This document shows positions 1-6,362 of a stretch of DNA of 20,033 bases, piece by piece. A program made the position numbers and the translations under genes. The DNA is from Candidatus Bathyarchaeota archaeon (GTDB lineage: Archaea; Thermoproteota; Bathyarchaeia; RBG-16-48-13; GCA-020355125), in the NCBI GenBank assembly GCA_026014905.1, contig JAOZHK010000255.1, forward strand, positions 1 through 20,033, in the 5' to 3' direction. How positions within the stretch are numbered: the stretch's first letter is position 1; every line of letters starts with the position of its first letter. The notes under the pieces are model-generated. The model worked only from the letters and a program-made list of their open reading frames with translations. It was not told the DNA's origin and searched no databases.

Positions 1-433
1 AGTACGTGGATGCCTTTTCTCGATGACATATTGGAATATTGATTCTTAAAACAATAAAGCCCTTATGGTAATCTGATTGAACAAATAGTGATATATCATT
101 ATAGTCTTCTAGACATATCATTTAGAATGCTTGGCTTATGAAGTGAATATGTAATAGCTAACTAGCTACATCAGATCGATCCATCCATTGCAGGATTGAA
201 CATCAGATCAGACTTCTCTTATTTCACCAAATTTAATGTCCTGGTGAATAGGTGGGAGATGGGGAGTGGCGAATGAGATTGAGGGTTGCGCGCGCGCGTT
301 TCTGGTCGAGCTGTGAGTCGTTGGCGATGTATCAGTTCATGAAAGAGGTATTCGATATGATCGTATTCTGTAGCTAGCTAGCGGTCCGAACGCTTTTATG
401 TCTATTCGGGCATAGTCTCCTGACAGTGGATTA
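1..433. other. Leading intergenic region, no convincing gene
   Basis: No ORF of useful length is visible here. One + frame is open from base 1 to a TGA at 40-42 and could be the last 13 codons of a gene lying mostly outside the window, but the piece is too short to judge. The stretch holds an 11-base alternating GC tract at 288-298 and a TAGC tandem run at 371-382. The TATA-like element for the nitroreductase gene lies at its right end. Confidence 0.5.
393..400 (+). promoter_or_regulatory. TATA-like box of the nitroreductase operon
   Basis: The octamer CTTTTATG lies 34-41 bases before the ATG at 434. Archaeal TATA boxes sit about 27 bases before the transcription start, so transcription would begin near 424 with a very short leader. 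There is no strong Shine-Dalgarno sequence before 434, which suits a nearly leaderless mRNA. This is a motif call only. Confidence 0.35.
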
Positions 434-1051
434 ATGATGAATCCAGTTATTGAAGCCATCAATAAGCGACGGTCAATCAGAGCCTATAAATCCAAACCCA
501 TTCCAAAGGATATCCTCAATACGCTCATCAAAGCGGGTAATCAGGCACCATCAACCATGGGCACGATGAAAGACACCTTACGTTTTCAGCCGTGGCGGTT
601 TGTGGTTGTCGAAGACCCTACGTTCAAGCAACAACTCCTTAAGACTGTGACTCCAATCTGGAATAGGTTTATGGAAAACTATAAGGAAATGGATCCTTCA
701 CTCTACGAGAACGTAATGAATCTTTATGAGGTGTTACCTGAACCTAAAGACTTAATATACTATTCTGCACCGGTGATCATCTTTGTCATCGGTCCAAAGG
801 CTAACGCAGTGAGTTGTTCCCTAGCTTGCGAGAACATCATGCTGGCAGCAACGTCGCTCGGTCTGGGCAGTTGTTATACGGGATTCGGTGCAATGGTGAC
901 AGGTAATGCCGAGGTCGTCCAAGCTCTCGAACTTGCGGAGAATGAACGAATATATGGACCAATCCTGTTGGGCTATCCCAAGGATGCCCCTGAAAAAAGC
1001 TTTATGAATCAACATGACAGTTATGTCGAACCTACGATAAAATGGATCTAG
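434..1051 (+). CDS. Nitroreductase family FMN-dependent oxidoreductase
   Basis: A 205-residue protein of the nitroreductase fold, a family of homodimeric FMN enzymes that reduce nitro groups, quinones, flavins or enals with NAD(P)H. The N-terminal FMN-phosphate motif KRRSIRAY is at residues 11-18, the AP-S segment at 38-40 and the substrate/FMN loop QPWRFVVV at 52-59. A C-terminal segment YGPILLGYP lies near residues 173-181. The length is normal for a single-domain member. Two Met codons stand in tandem at 434 and 437 and either could start the protein. It is probably the first gene of a + strand unit with the two genes downstream (gaps of 68 and 39 bases). The substrate cannot be told from the sequence; members cover detoxification, cofactor metabolism and dehalogenation. 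Confidence 0.9.
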   Translation: MMNPVIEAINKRRSIRAYKSKPIPKDILNTLIKAGNQAPSTMGTMKDTLRFQPWRFVVVEDPTFKQQLLKTVTPIWNRFMENYKEMDPSLYENVMNLYEVLPEPKDLIYYSAPVIIFVIGPKANAVSCSLACENIMLAATSLGLGSCYTGFGAMVTGNAEVVQALELAENERIYGPILLGYPKDAPEKSFMNQHDSYVEPTIKWI

Positions 1052-1119
1052 ACACTAACTATGCGCACATAAATGTCGTAATAACTGTCGAACATAACAC
1101 TCGAGAAGGTGATTGAATA

Positions 1120-1482
1120 TTGGAAGATGTTAGAATAATCCTTTCCGCTTTATGGGTAGCTACAATGTTAACGTATCTTTTGGGCGATGTGCTGCGCATA
1201 ATGAGTGGCGATAGCACAGTACTGGGTCGGGAAATCACTCAGGGAATGTGGTTACCCATCGCAGCATTAATGATGATTCCGATCATTATGGTTGTCTTGT
1301 CTCTGACGGTGACGTATCCTGTGACCCGCTGGGCCAACATCATCGTCGCCATCTTCTGGTTTATATTTAATCTTGTTGGATTGCCGACATACCCGTCTGC
1401 CTATGACAAATTTTTATTACTTGTCAGCATGGGATTTAATGTACTCACGGTCTGGTATGCATGGCCGTGGGTTTCAAGCTAG
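1120..1482 (+). CDS. Small four-helix membrane protein (DUF6326-like)
   Basis: A 120-residue, very hydrophobic protein with four apparent membrane spans, at about residues 8-28, 43-66, 70-90 and 95-117. The start is a TTG codon, chosen because an excellent Shine-Dalgarno sequence (AAGGTGAT, 1106-1113) sits 6 bases ahead and no ATG lies near it. The pattern of an early acidic Asp between helices, ITQG before helix 2, TRWANI before helix 3 and a C-terminal WYAWPW recalls the DUF6326 group of small membrane proteins; this is from memory and unverified. Its function is unknown. It follows the nitroreductase gene by 68 bases and precedes the repeat-protein gene by 39, so co-transcription is likely. 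The stop codon lies inside an AGCTAGCTAGCT run. Confidence 0.7.
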   Translation: MEDVRIILSALWVATMLTYLLGDVLRIMSGDSTVLGREITQGMWLPIAALMMIPIIMVVLSLTVTYPVTRWANIIVAIFWFIFNLVGLPTYPSAYDKFLLLVSMGFNVLTVWYAWPWVSS

Positions 1483-1509
1483 CTAGCTGGTATTAGAACT
1501 CTTCATGGA

Positions 1510-1516
1510 GGAGGTG
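1510..1516 (+). promoter_or_regulatory. Strong Shine-Dalgarno site of the repeat-protein gene
   Basis: GGAGGTG, within a longer GGAGGAGGTGG run (1507-1517), lies 5 bases before the ATG at 1522. It is the best ribosome-binding site seen in the window. It is the main reason to accept the low-complexity ORF behind it as a real, well-translated gene. Confidence 0.8.
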
Positions 1517-1521
1517 GTAAG

Positions 1522-1941
1522 ATGGCTGGGAAAATAAAGGAAGAAATAACCAAGAAAGTAACGGAAGAGATAACGAAGAAAATAACGGAAAAAGTAGCTG
1601 AGAAAATAAAGGAGGAAATAACTAAGAAAATACAAGAGCAAACAACCGCTCCTATAACGGATCCTATAGCTGAGAAAATAACTGAGCCCATAGCTGAACC
1701 TATCGCTACGCCGATCGCTAAGAAAATAGCTGAGAAAATAGCAGCACCCATCGCAGGACCTATAGCTGCGAAAATAGCTGAGGCGATAGTGGAGAAGAGA
1801 AATCTTGAGGAAATAGACTTCACGGAAATAGATCTCGAGAAAATACTTGAGGGAATAGACCTTGAGGAAATAGATCTTGAGGGAATAGATCTAGAGATAA
1901 TACTTGAAAAAATAGACCTAACGAAAATAGACCTTTCTTAA
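1522..1941 (+). CDS. Low-complexity tetrad/pentad repeat protein, unknown function
   Basis: A 139-residue protein made almost wholly of short repeats. After MAG, residues 4-91 are 22 unbroken four-residue units, typically KITE, EITK, PIAE or KIAE, with Ile or Val at the second position of nearly every unit. The first half is Lys/Glu rich and the second half has many Pro-Ile-Ala units. From about residue 96 the period changes to five (IDLEE, IDLEG, IDLTK) with two four-residue slips, which resembles the pentapeptide-repeat rule of hydrophobic-Asp-Leu-x-x. There is no Cys, Trp, Tyr, His or Met after the start, and no signal peptide or membrane span. Most repeat Ile codons are ATA, which suggests growth by copying of a 12-base DNA unit. 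The open antisense frame at 1503-1823 is a shadow of this codon pattern. It is probably co-transcribed with the nitroreductase and small membrane protein. I know no family that matches. Confidence 0.75.
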   Translation: MAGKIKEEITKKVTEEITKKITEKVAEKIKEEITKKIQEQTTAPITDPIAEKITEPIAEPIATPIAKKIAEKIAAPIAGPIAAKIAEAIVEKRNLEEIDFTEIDLEKILEGIDLEEIDLEGIDLEIILEKIDLTKIDLS

Positions 1942-2006
1942 ACAACCCTAGATGAAGGATAATCGATAGAAGTTAGTTATTCCCGGGTAGCTGGCTTAAT
2001 AGATGT

Positions 2007-2399
2007 TTATTTTTTACCTTTATACGAGTTCCACGATTCTGCAATCATCAACATCGATGCAATGAAAAACATTGCAGAGTCGATAGTTATCTGTCCATCT
2101 GGGAGCCGGCTACCATCAGCTGTCCACATGAAAAACGTCATAAAATGAATTATTGCTACACCATACATAATCCAACTGACAAATCGTAAACCTGGAATCC
2201 CGATAACATTCCATTCGTGTCGAATCGTCTTACCGGCAGAGTGTGCAAGTGGAACAGCAATTACATAACACACTATTTTGAGAAAACAGGACGCCATATA
2301 AATTGGTGAGTCAGTACCATGATTCGCTTCAGCTACAATACCTAAAAAATACGCTACGACTGCGAATACTACACTTAAAAATATTTTAAGTTTAACCAT
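2007..2399 (-). CDS. Orphan membrane protein, four predicted spans
   Basis: About 130 residues starting MVKLKIFL, with four hydrophobic segments at about residues 4-24, 38-60, 76-98 and 110-127, and a lysine-rich C-terminus (YKGKK). The reading frame is open further up, to an ATG at 2495. That longer start would overlap the upstream gene by 91 bases and add a polar extension, so I prefer the ATG at 2399, which follows the upstream stop by 5 bases. A GGAG lies about 14 bases ahead. The tight spacing to another small membrane-protein gene suggests a two-gene operon and perhaps a shared complex. I do not recognise the family. Confidence 0.7.
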   Translation of the reverse strand: MVKLKIFLSVVFAVVAYFLGIVAEANHGTDSPIYMASCFLKIVCYVIAVPLAHSAGKTIRHEWNVIGIPGLRFVSWIMYGVAIIHFMTFFMWTADGSRLPDGQITIDSAMFFIASMLMIAESWNSYKGKK

Positions 2400-2404
2400 C
2401 GTAT

Positions 2405-2866
2405 TTACACGTTCTCCGATCGTGGCGTTCTTGGGAAGAACTTTCTGATAGGAATTAGGAGCCCTAGCAGTGATATGCTCGTAATAGGGATCCAATTCAG
2501 CATCTCATTGAAGTCGCCAAGAAAGACAGAGTCGAAGAGTCCCTGCCCCACCAAAATGGCAGGACACAACCACAGGGTGTACCACGCCCATTTTTCCCCC
2601 CTCCGGTAGCCCGTTAGAGTAATGGCTAAGACCAGGAAGGACCAGCTTATCTTGAGATTGCCTATTGCCCCGAATGCCCAGCGAACCATATCAGTGGCCA
2701 CAGGGCTTGAAGCCTCGAGCTCACTCAAGGACATGCCTGTGATATGTTGAACCTCATTCCCAAGTAATGTGTCCGGGATGAATAATTGGTTAAGGCCTAC
2801 CACCAACCACAGCAACCCCAAAGCTAGAAATATCACCCATCCGTACTTCTCGTATACTCGCTCCAT
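2405..2866 (-). CDS. Orphan membrane protein, four predicted spans
   Basis: A 153-residue protein with hydrophobic segments at about residues 9-29, 64-86, 93-115 and 126-142 and a basic C-terminal tail (KFFPRTPR). A conserved-looking GYRRGEKWAW motif sits in the loop before the third span, a pattern I associate with unnamed small membrane-protein families. It appears leaderless: a TATA-like element lies about 27 bases upstream and there is no Shine-Dalgarno sequence. It is the first gene of a likely pair with the membrane protein directly downstream (5-base gap to the preferred start). Its function is unknown. Confidence 0.75.
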   Translation of the reverse strand: MERVYEKYGWVIFLALGLLWLVVGLNQLFIPDTLLGNEVQHITGMSLSELEASSPVATDMVRWAFGAIGNLKISWSFLVLAITLTGYRRGEKWAWYTLWLCPAILVGQGLFDSVFLGDFNEMLNWIPITSISLLGLLIPIRKFFPRTPRSENV

Positions 2867-2890
2867 AAAATAACATTAAAAATTGATAGA

Positions 2891-2897
2891 ATATAAG
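2891..2897 (-). promoter_or_regulatory. TATA box of the two-gene membrane-protein unit
   Basis: On the - strand the element reads CTTATAT, centred about 27 bases before the ATG at 2866. That is the expected TATA-to-start spacing for a leaderless archaeal transcript, and no ribosome-binding site is present. Confidence 0.5.
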
Positions 2898-2912
2898 ATT
2901 TGACGTGCACTC

Positions 2913-3152
2913 TTACCAGGTCTTCAAGATCTCTCGTGCACGTGGGGAGACTTCAAGTAATCGACCAGAATCACCTGTTGGTTTCAAGACCAAGATCCCT
3001 AATCGCCTCAACATTTTTCGATTCCCTTTCGAGAGGACCTGTTTCGACGCCTCACCACTCAGTAAACGTTCAAGTTCGTCACGATAAAACGTGACCATGT
3101 TCTTGAACGTGATTTGTTCGAAGTCGTTAAGTTCTTGAAAGGTGTATTGCAT
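2913..3152 (-). CDS. Small winged-helix-like protein
   Basis: A 79-residue protein. Residues 13-35 are helical (FEQITF...RDELERLL). A predicted recognition-helix segment (SKGNRKMLRRLGIL, about 41-54) is followed by two short strands with a Gly-containing turn (LVLKPTGDSGRLLEVS) that could be the wing, then a last helix (PRAREILKTW). This order and size fit a minimal winged helix-turn-helix domain of the kind archaea use as transcription regulators. The assignment comes from pattern only; no signature motif settles it. It is monocistronic, with its own upstream AT-rich region (TTTTATT near 3201-3207) separating it from the next - strand gene. Confidence 0.55.
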   Translation of the reverse strand: MQYTFQELNDFEQITFKNMVTFYRDELERLLSGEASKQVLSKGNRKMLRRLGILVLKPTGDSGRLLEVSPRAREILKTW

Positions 3153-3240
3153 GGTTGATCGGGAATAAAAGTTGTATTTTCACAAATTTAGCAAGTCCAA
3201 TAAAAGATTTTTGAAAATGGTTATTACTTACTGGCCATGT

Positions 3241-3471
3241 TCACGAATCATCTAATTTCAATGCTTCTTGGCTCTCTTTAATCATGGTAATCATATCTTG
3301 TTCGTCTTCAGCTGACATACTGAGGCCTTGATTATACTCAAAGAAATATGTCAAGAACTTGAGAATCACATATGCTTCGTGAGGATGTTTCGTTCGACGT
3401 TGGATAAATTTCAGGATCTTGTTTCCTTTTCGTAACACGGTTTGAAAATCGACTTGCACTTTGTCAGACAT
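3241..3471 (-). CDS. Small helical orphan protein
   Basis: A 76-residue, mostly helical protein starting MSDKVQVDF, with a basic centre (KILKFIQRRTKHPHEAY) and an acidic C-terminal half (SAEDEQDMITMIKESQEAL). No membrane span, Cys motif or known signature is visible. The frame continues up to an ATG at 3492. I prefer 3471 because a TATA-like ACATTATC (about 3496-3505) then lies at leaderless distance; neither start has a Shine-Dalgarno sequence. It lies between the cupin and the winged-helix-like gene, all on the - strand. Its function is unknown. Confidence 0.5.
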   Translation of the reverse strand: MSDKVQVDFQTVLRKGNKILKFIQRRTKHPHEAYVILKFLTYFFEYNQGLSMSAEDEQDMITMIKESQEALKLDDS

Positions 3472-3546
3472 CAATGACACACACTTAAACATCTAGATAA
3501 TGTAGCACTTGTTATTGTCTTTTGACTAGTTGATTGATAGCTGTAA

Positions 3547-3903
3547 TCACACTAGTTCCTGTGCTCGTGGACCATCCCAGTAAAAGAGTGCATGACTCTC
3601 TTTCGTGATATTTGTTCTTCCATGTACCGTGCCTTTGGGAATCATTATGAACATCCCTTTTATTGGCATGGATTGTCCATTTGGATCTTCGATTTCACCA
3701 TCTATACCCCAAATGAATTGATTCGCATCTGAATGTTTATGCATTTCATCGAGGATGCCAACTGGCCATTGAAACAGAACGAAACATGCTCCTGTGTATT
3801 CGTCTTTCCAGAGAACTTTTTCCTTCACATCCGTCAGATAGGATCCTTTGGGTGGATCTTGCCAATCCACCGTGTGAGTATTCTTCATGATAACTGTTGA
3901 CAT
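3547..3903 (-). CDS. Single-domain cupin protein
   Basis: A 118-residue cupin. The first metal-binding motif is seen as HKHSDANQFIWGIDGEIE (about residues 58-75), with His58 and His60, a Gln in place of the usual Glu, and the conserved Gly of motif 1. The second motif centres on PKGTVHG (about 89-95), giving the C-terminal His. Cupins of this type bind a divalent metal in a six-stranded barrel and act as dioxygenases, isomerases or small-ligand sensors; the reaction cannot be read here. The ATG at 3903 gives a full domain, and a second Met at residue 6 is possible. There is no strong Shine-Dalgarno sequence, consistent with a leaderless message. It has no obvious functional tie to its neighbours. 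Confidence 0.8.
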   Translation of the reverse strand: MSTVIMKNTHTVDWQDPPKGSYLTDVKEKVLWKDEYTGACFVLFQWPVGILDEMHKHSDANQFIWGIDGEIEDPNGQSMPIKGMFIMIPKGTVHGRTNITKESHALFYWDGPRAQELV

Positions 3904-4360
3904 GATACATCTAATTATGTATCTGAATTTGACATGATTTATGCTTATTCATCAATAACTTTGTACGTTTAAAATATGCTACAACGTCTGTTAGCTAGAT
4001 AGTCGCGCGCGCGCGTGGAGTTAGTGCAGAGTTCACACAGATATCGTTGAAACACTTTCATGTTATCTTCACTCGTGATGGTTCATGCTCGATGTGCACA
4101 AATGTCTTGCTCTCTCAACATACGTGTTTGAAGGCCTTAAATCCCCGCAGGGACTATCTTATCAATTATGTGGTGATTTTACAAAGTATTCCGGAAAAAA
4201 GCAAGCATATAAAAAGTATTGGGTGAGGTCGTTGGTTGAGAGAGAACAAAAAACCGTCAATACCTAACCTCTCCCCGTTTTCTCATCATTACTTAAAGCC
4301 CTTATATCTCAGGACTCAGTTACGTAATGCAATTATTCACGAACATGAGAAGAGGTTACT
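3904..4360. other. Intergenic region with CG tract and long-range inverted repeat
   Basis: A stretch without a confident gene. It contains a 12-base alternating CG tract (4004-4015) and a perfect 10-base inverted repeat (CTCTCTCAAC at 4110-4119, GTTGAGAGAG at 4235-4244). A 60-codon + ORF (4085-4267) spans that repeat. The ORF has no good ribosome-binding site and no recognisable domain, so I do not call it a gene. A pyrimidine-rich stretch near 4269-4284 could end a transcript. The TATA element of the next gene is at 4301. Confidence 0.4.
4301..4308 (+). promoter_or_regulatory. TATA box of the small Cys/His protein gene
   Basis: CTTATATC lies 53-60 bases before the ATG at 4361. A start of transcription near 4331 would leave a leader of about 30 bases that includes the Shine-Dalgarno AGAGGT at 4351-4356. 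Confidence 0.45.
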
Positions 4361-4534
4361 ATGAAAATAGGGGATACGTACCGTCTATCGTGTGGTCATG
4401 ACGGACGCGTGGTCTTTGTCAACGAGGATGGAACGGCATTCTGGGTGCAAGGTAAGCGCCGTGGCTGCGCGACTTGCGGCAAGGGGCGATCAAGCCAATG
4501 GACGCCCACCACATACTTAATGCGCGAAGAGTAG
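4361..4534 (+). CDS. 57-residue Cys/His (putative zinc-binding) protein
   Basis: A short gene encoding 57 residues: MKIGDTYRLSCGH at the start, GCATCGKG at residues 35-42, and LMREE at the end. Two pairs of candidate metal ligands are present, Cys11/His13 and Cys36/Cys39, about 23 residues apart, which would make one zinc-ribbon or treble-clef-like site. The strands RVVFV and TAFWVQG between them fit a small beta fold. The start is supported by AGAGGT 4 bases ahead and by a TATA box further up. The coding DNA is visibly richer in G and C than the flanking genes. It is convergent with the tyrosine recombinase gene 86 bases away, which suggests both came in with a mobile element. Its function is unknown; binding of nucleic acid or a partner protein is the usual role of such small zinc proteins. 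Confidence 0.6.
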   Translation: MKIGDTYRLSCGHDGRVVFVNEDGTAFWVQGKRRGCATCGKGRSSQWTPTTYLMREE

Positions 4535-4620
4535 ACTACCGTAATATAATCAATGTACGCGCACGCGTAGTCCTATAATATTTGGATGTGGATACAACAA
4601 ACAATTTTCGAGTAAGGTAG

Positions 4621-6189
4621 TTAGTTTTCATCCTCACGTCTCCACTCCGCGAATTTCTGGACGATGCTCTCGTCAAAGACCTCGCGGTAAAAGGAATCAG
4701 TCTCCCGTAGTTTCGCGTCAAGCACCCGTAACTCAGCCTCGGTCGCGGTATTAAATTTCGGTATTTGCGATTGAAGGTACAGGAAGTACAAGCGCTGAAG
4801 CCGCTCCTTCAAACGTTCATATGATTCATGATTGTTGGAGCGTACCAATTCCACGATCCGTGATTCCATCCGCTTCATTTGCTCCTCCAGTTTAACGTTG
4901 CGATTAATGAGGTCTCCTATGTAATCTGAAAGTTTCATGTTCTCGTCTGCATATCTATGTAGGAGATCGTCGATCTGCTGGCTGAACTTCTCATTCTGCG
5001 TTTGAAGCTGCTGGATTTGTGCCTCCATTTGCGCTCGGATGTCGCTCACTTGGTCCTCGTTGTGTTCTTTCAGGGATTGAATTGTCTTTTCTAACTGGGT
5101 GTTCTGTTCGGTGAGTCCTTGCAGTCGCTCCTTCATTGACAGATTTTCTGTCGTCAGCCCGTTTACGAGAATTTGAAGTTGTTGACTCTTCTCCTCGACT
5201 TCTGCTCGCAGTTTGCCTACATCCGAACCGTTGCCGAAGATGATCAGTAAGTGCTCACCAAGCTGATAGTTCTCGGCTAAGTCCTCAACAGTGATGTGAC
5301 GGTACTCATCTGTGGGATATCCTTTGTGTCCCATCAGCACTTCAACGTAATCGCGGTTAATGACTTTGGGAAGCGCGGAGCGAAAGAATTTACGCAACAC
5401 ATGTGGGTGAATTTTTCGGCGATTCGTGGATTTATCCCGTACTCCATTACCAGTCTTGTCGAGCGCAGATTTCCACATGCTGTACGCAGTGGCTACTTCG
5501 AATGGGAATAACCGCGGATCTGTTATGGATTTTTCATGTTGATGGCTCCGACCCGCGGCAGTGATAAGATATTGATCGCGGACTTTCAGCCACTCATGAA
5601 GCGCGTCACCAGCTTCGCTGGAAATGAACGTCGTGCGTCGATCACCTGACTTTGTGATTTCGCCACGGATATTGACTTTAATCGGTTTAACTTGAAAGTT
5701 GATATCGTCAATCGTGAGCTGTAATGCCTCACCGATCCGCATACCTGAAGAAACCAGTGTGAGAAAGAGCGCTTGACCCTGAATAGGTACGTGCATGAGG
5801 ATGTGTTTAAGTTCCTCATTTGATGGCACTTTGTCATCTATTCGTGCTTCGCTTCCTTTGAAGCGCCGCATGAGGCGTCTCCAAAATCGCTGAGTAAGTT
5901 CCACTTCGCTTTCAATGAGGAAGTTCTTTACAGCAGCGAGATAGAGCTTTACGGTTTTAGGCGGTTTTGGGCTGATGTTTTTCAGGTATCCTTGAATATC
6001 AGCTTCATAGTCACGCTCTTCGGTGATGTACCTATCGGAGAGTTGATCCATGACAGTTACGCGTTGGGATTGTGACGTGTCCTTCACGTCCGGATAAATG
6101 AAGGTAAAGAAATTGTAGAGTGCGTACTTGTAGGTTTTCACTGTGCTGTCTGATGTGTAGAGGTTTAAGAAAGCTGATAATTTACTCAT
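4621..6189 (-). CDS. Tyrosine recombinase/integrase with C-terminal coiled coil
   Basis: A 522-residue site-specific recombinase. Residues 1-110 form the SAM-like core-binding domain. Residues 120-310 are the catalytic domain, with Arg151 (SGMRIGEAL), Lys180 (EITKSGDRRT), His263 and Arg266 (HPHVLRKFF), His288 (LMGHKG) and the probable nucleophile Tyr296 (DEYRH). All six expected active-site positions are therefore filled. From about residue 325 to 480 the protein is a long Glu/Gln/Lys/Leu coiled coil. A helical C-terminal end (about 480-522) follows. Typical Xer/phage integrases end soon after the Tyr, so the tail of about 200 residues is extra. The ATG at 6189 has AGAGGTCA about 8 bases ahead. 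It lies beside a small Cys/His gene. No paired att repeats or other phage genes were found by eye, so whether the element is still mobile is open. Confidence 0.9.
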   Translation of the reverse strand: MSKLSAFLNLYTSDSTVKTYKYALYNFFTFIYPDVKDTSQSQRVTVMDQLSDRYITEERDYEADIQGYLKNISPKPPKTVKLYLAAVKNFLIESEVELTQRFWRRLMRRFKGSEARIDDKVPSNEELKHILMHVPIQGQALFLTLVSSGMRIGEALQLTIDDINFQVKPIKVNIRGEITKSGDRRTTFISSEAGDALHEWLKVRDQYLITAAGRSHQHEKSITDPRLFPFEVATAYSMWKSALDKTGNGVRDKSTNRRKIHPHVLRKFFRSALPKVINRDYVEVLMGHKGYPTDEYRHITVEDLAENYQLGEHLLIIFGNGSDVGKLRAEVEEKSQQLQILVNGLTTENLSMKERLQGLTEQNTQLEKTIQSLKEHNEDQVSDIRAQMEAQIQQLQTQNEKFSQQIDDLLHRYADENMKLSDYIGDLINRNVKLEEQMKRMESRIVELVRSNNHESYERLKERLQRLYFLYLQSQIPKFNTATEAELRVLDAKLRETDSFYREVFDESIVQKFAEWRREDEN

Positions 6190-6291
6190 GTATCGTGACC
6201 TCTGTACATAGTAAATACGTAGTGGATCGATTTAAAATTAACTTTTTAGTTAGCTAATTATTAATCTGTATTAACTAGACACGTTGCGTAT

Positions 6292-6311
6292 TACTACCAA
6301 TACTGGTGGTA
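6292..6311. promoter_or_regulatory. Quasi-palindromic operator-like element
   Basis: The left half TACTACCAAT and right half ACTGGTGGTA are reverse complements at 8 of 10 positions. The 20-base element lies between the divergent recombinase and Xaa-Pro peptidase genes, just upstream of the TATA box of the latter. Its size and position suit a dimeric regulator, but no regulator is known. Confidence 0.3.
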
Positions 6312-6318
6312 CTTAACA

Positions 6319-6330
6319 TTATATATACAT
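6319..6330 (+). promoter_or_regulatory. TATA box of the Xaa-Pro peptidase gene
   Basis: TTATATATACAT is centred about 38 bases before the ATG at 6363. Transcription would begin near 6350, just ahead of the Shine-Dalgarno AGGTGAG (6351-6357). Confidence 0.5.
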
Positions 6331-6362
6331 TAATTATAGTATCCCGTGATAGGTGAGTATAC

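Noticed and set aside
1..42. Possible C-terminal tail of an upstream + strand gene
   Set aside because: Only 13 codons precede the stop; the sequence is too short to tell from chance.
1503..1823. Open - strand frame of 106 codons rich in Ile, Ala, Phe and Ser
   Set aside because: It is the mirror image of the repeat gene at 1522-1941: repetitive codons without stops keep the antisense frame open. It has no ribosome-binding site.
4085..4267. 60-codon + ORF
   Set aside because: There is no convincing ribosome-binding site, domain or spacing, and it spans an inverted repeat that suggests RNA or chance structure instead.
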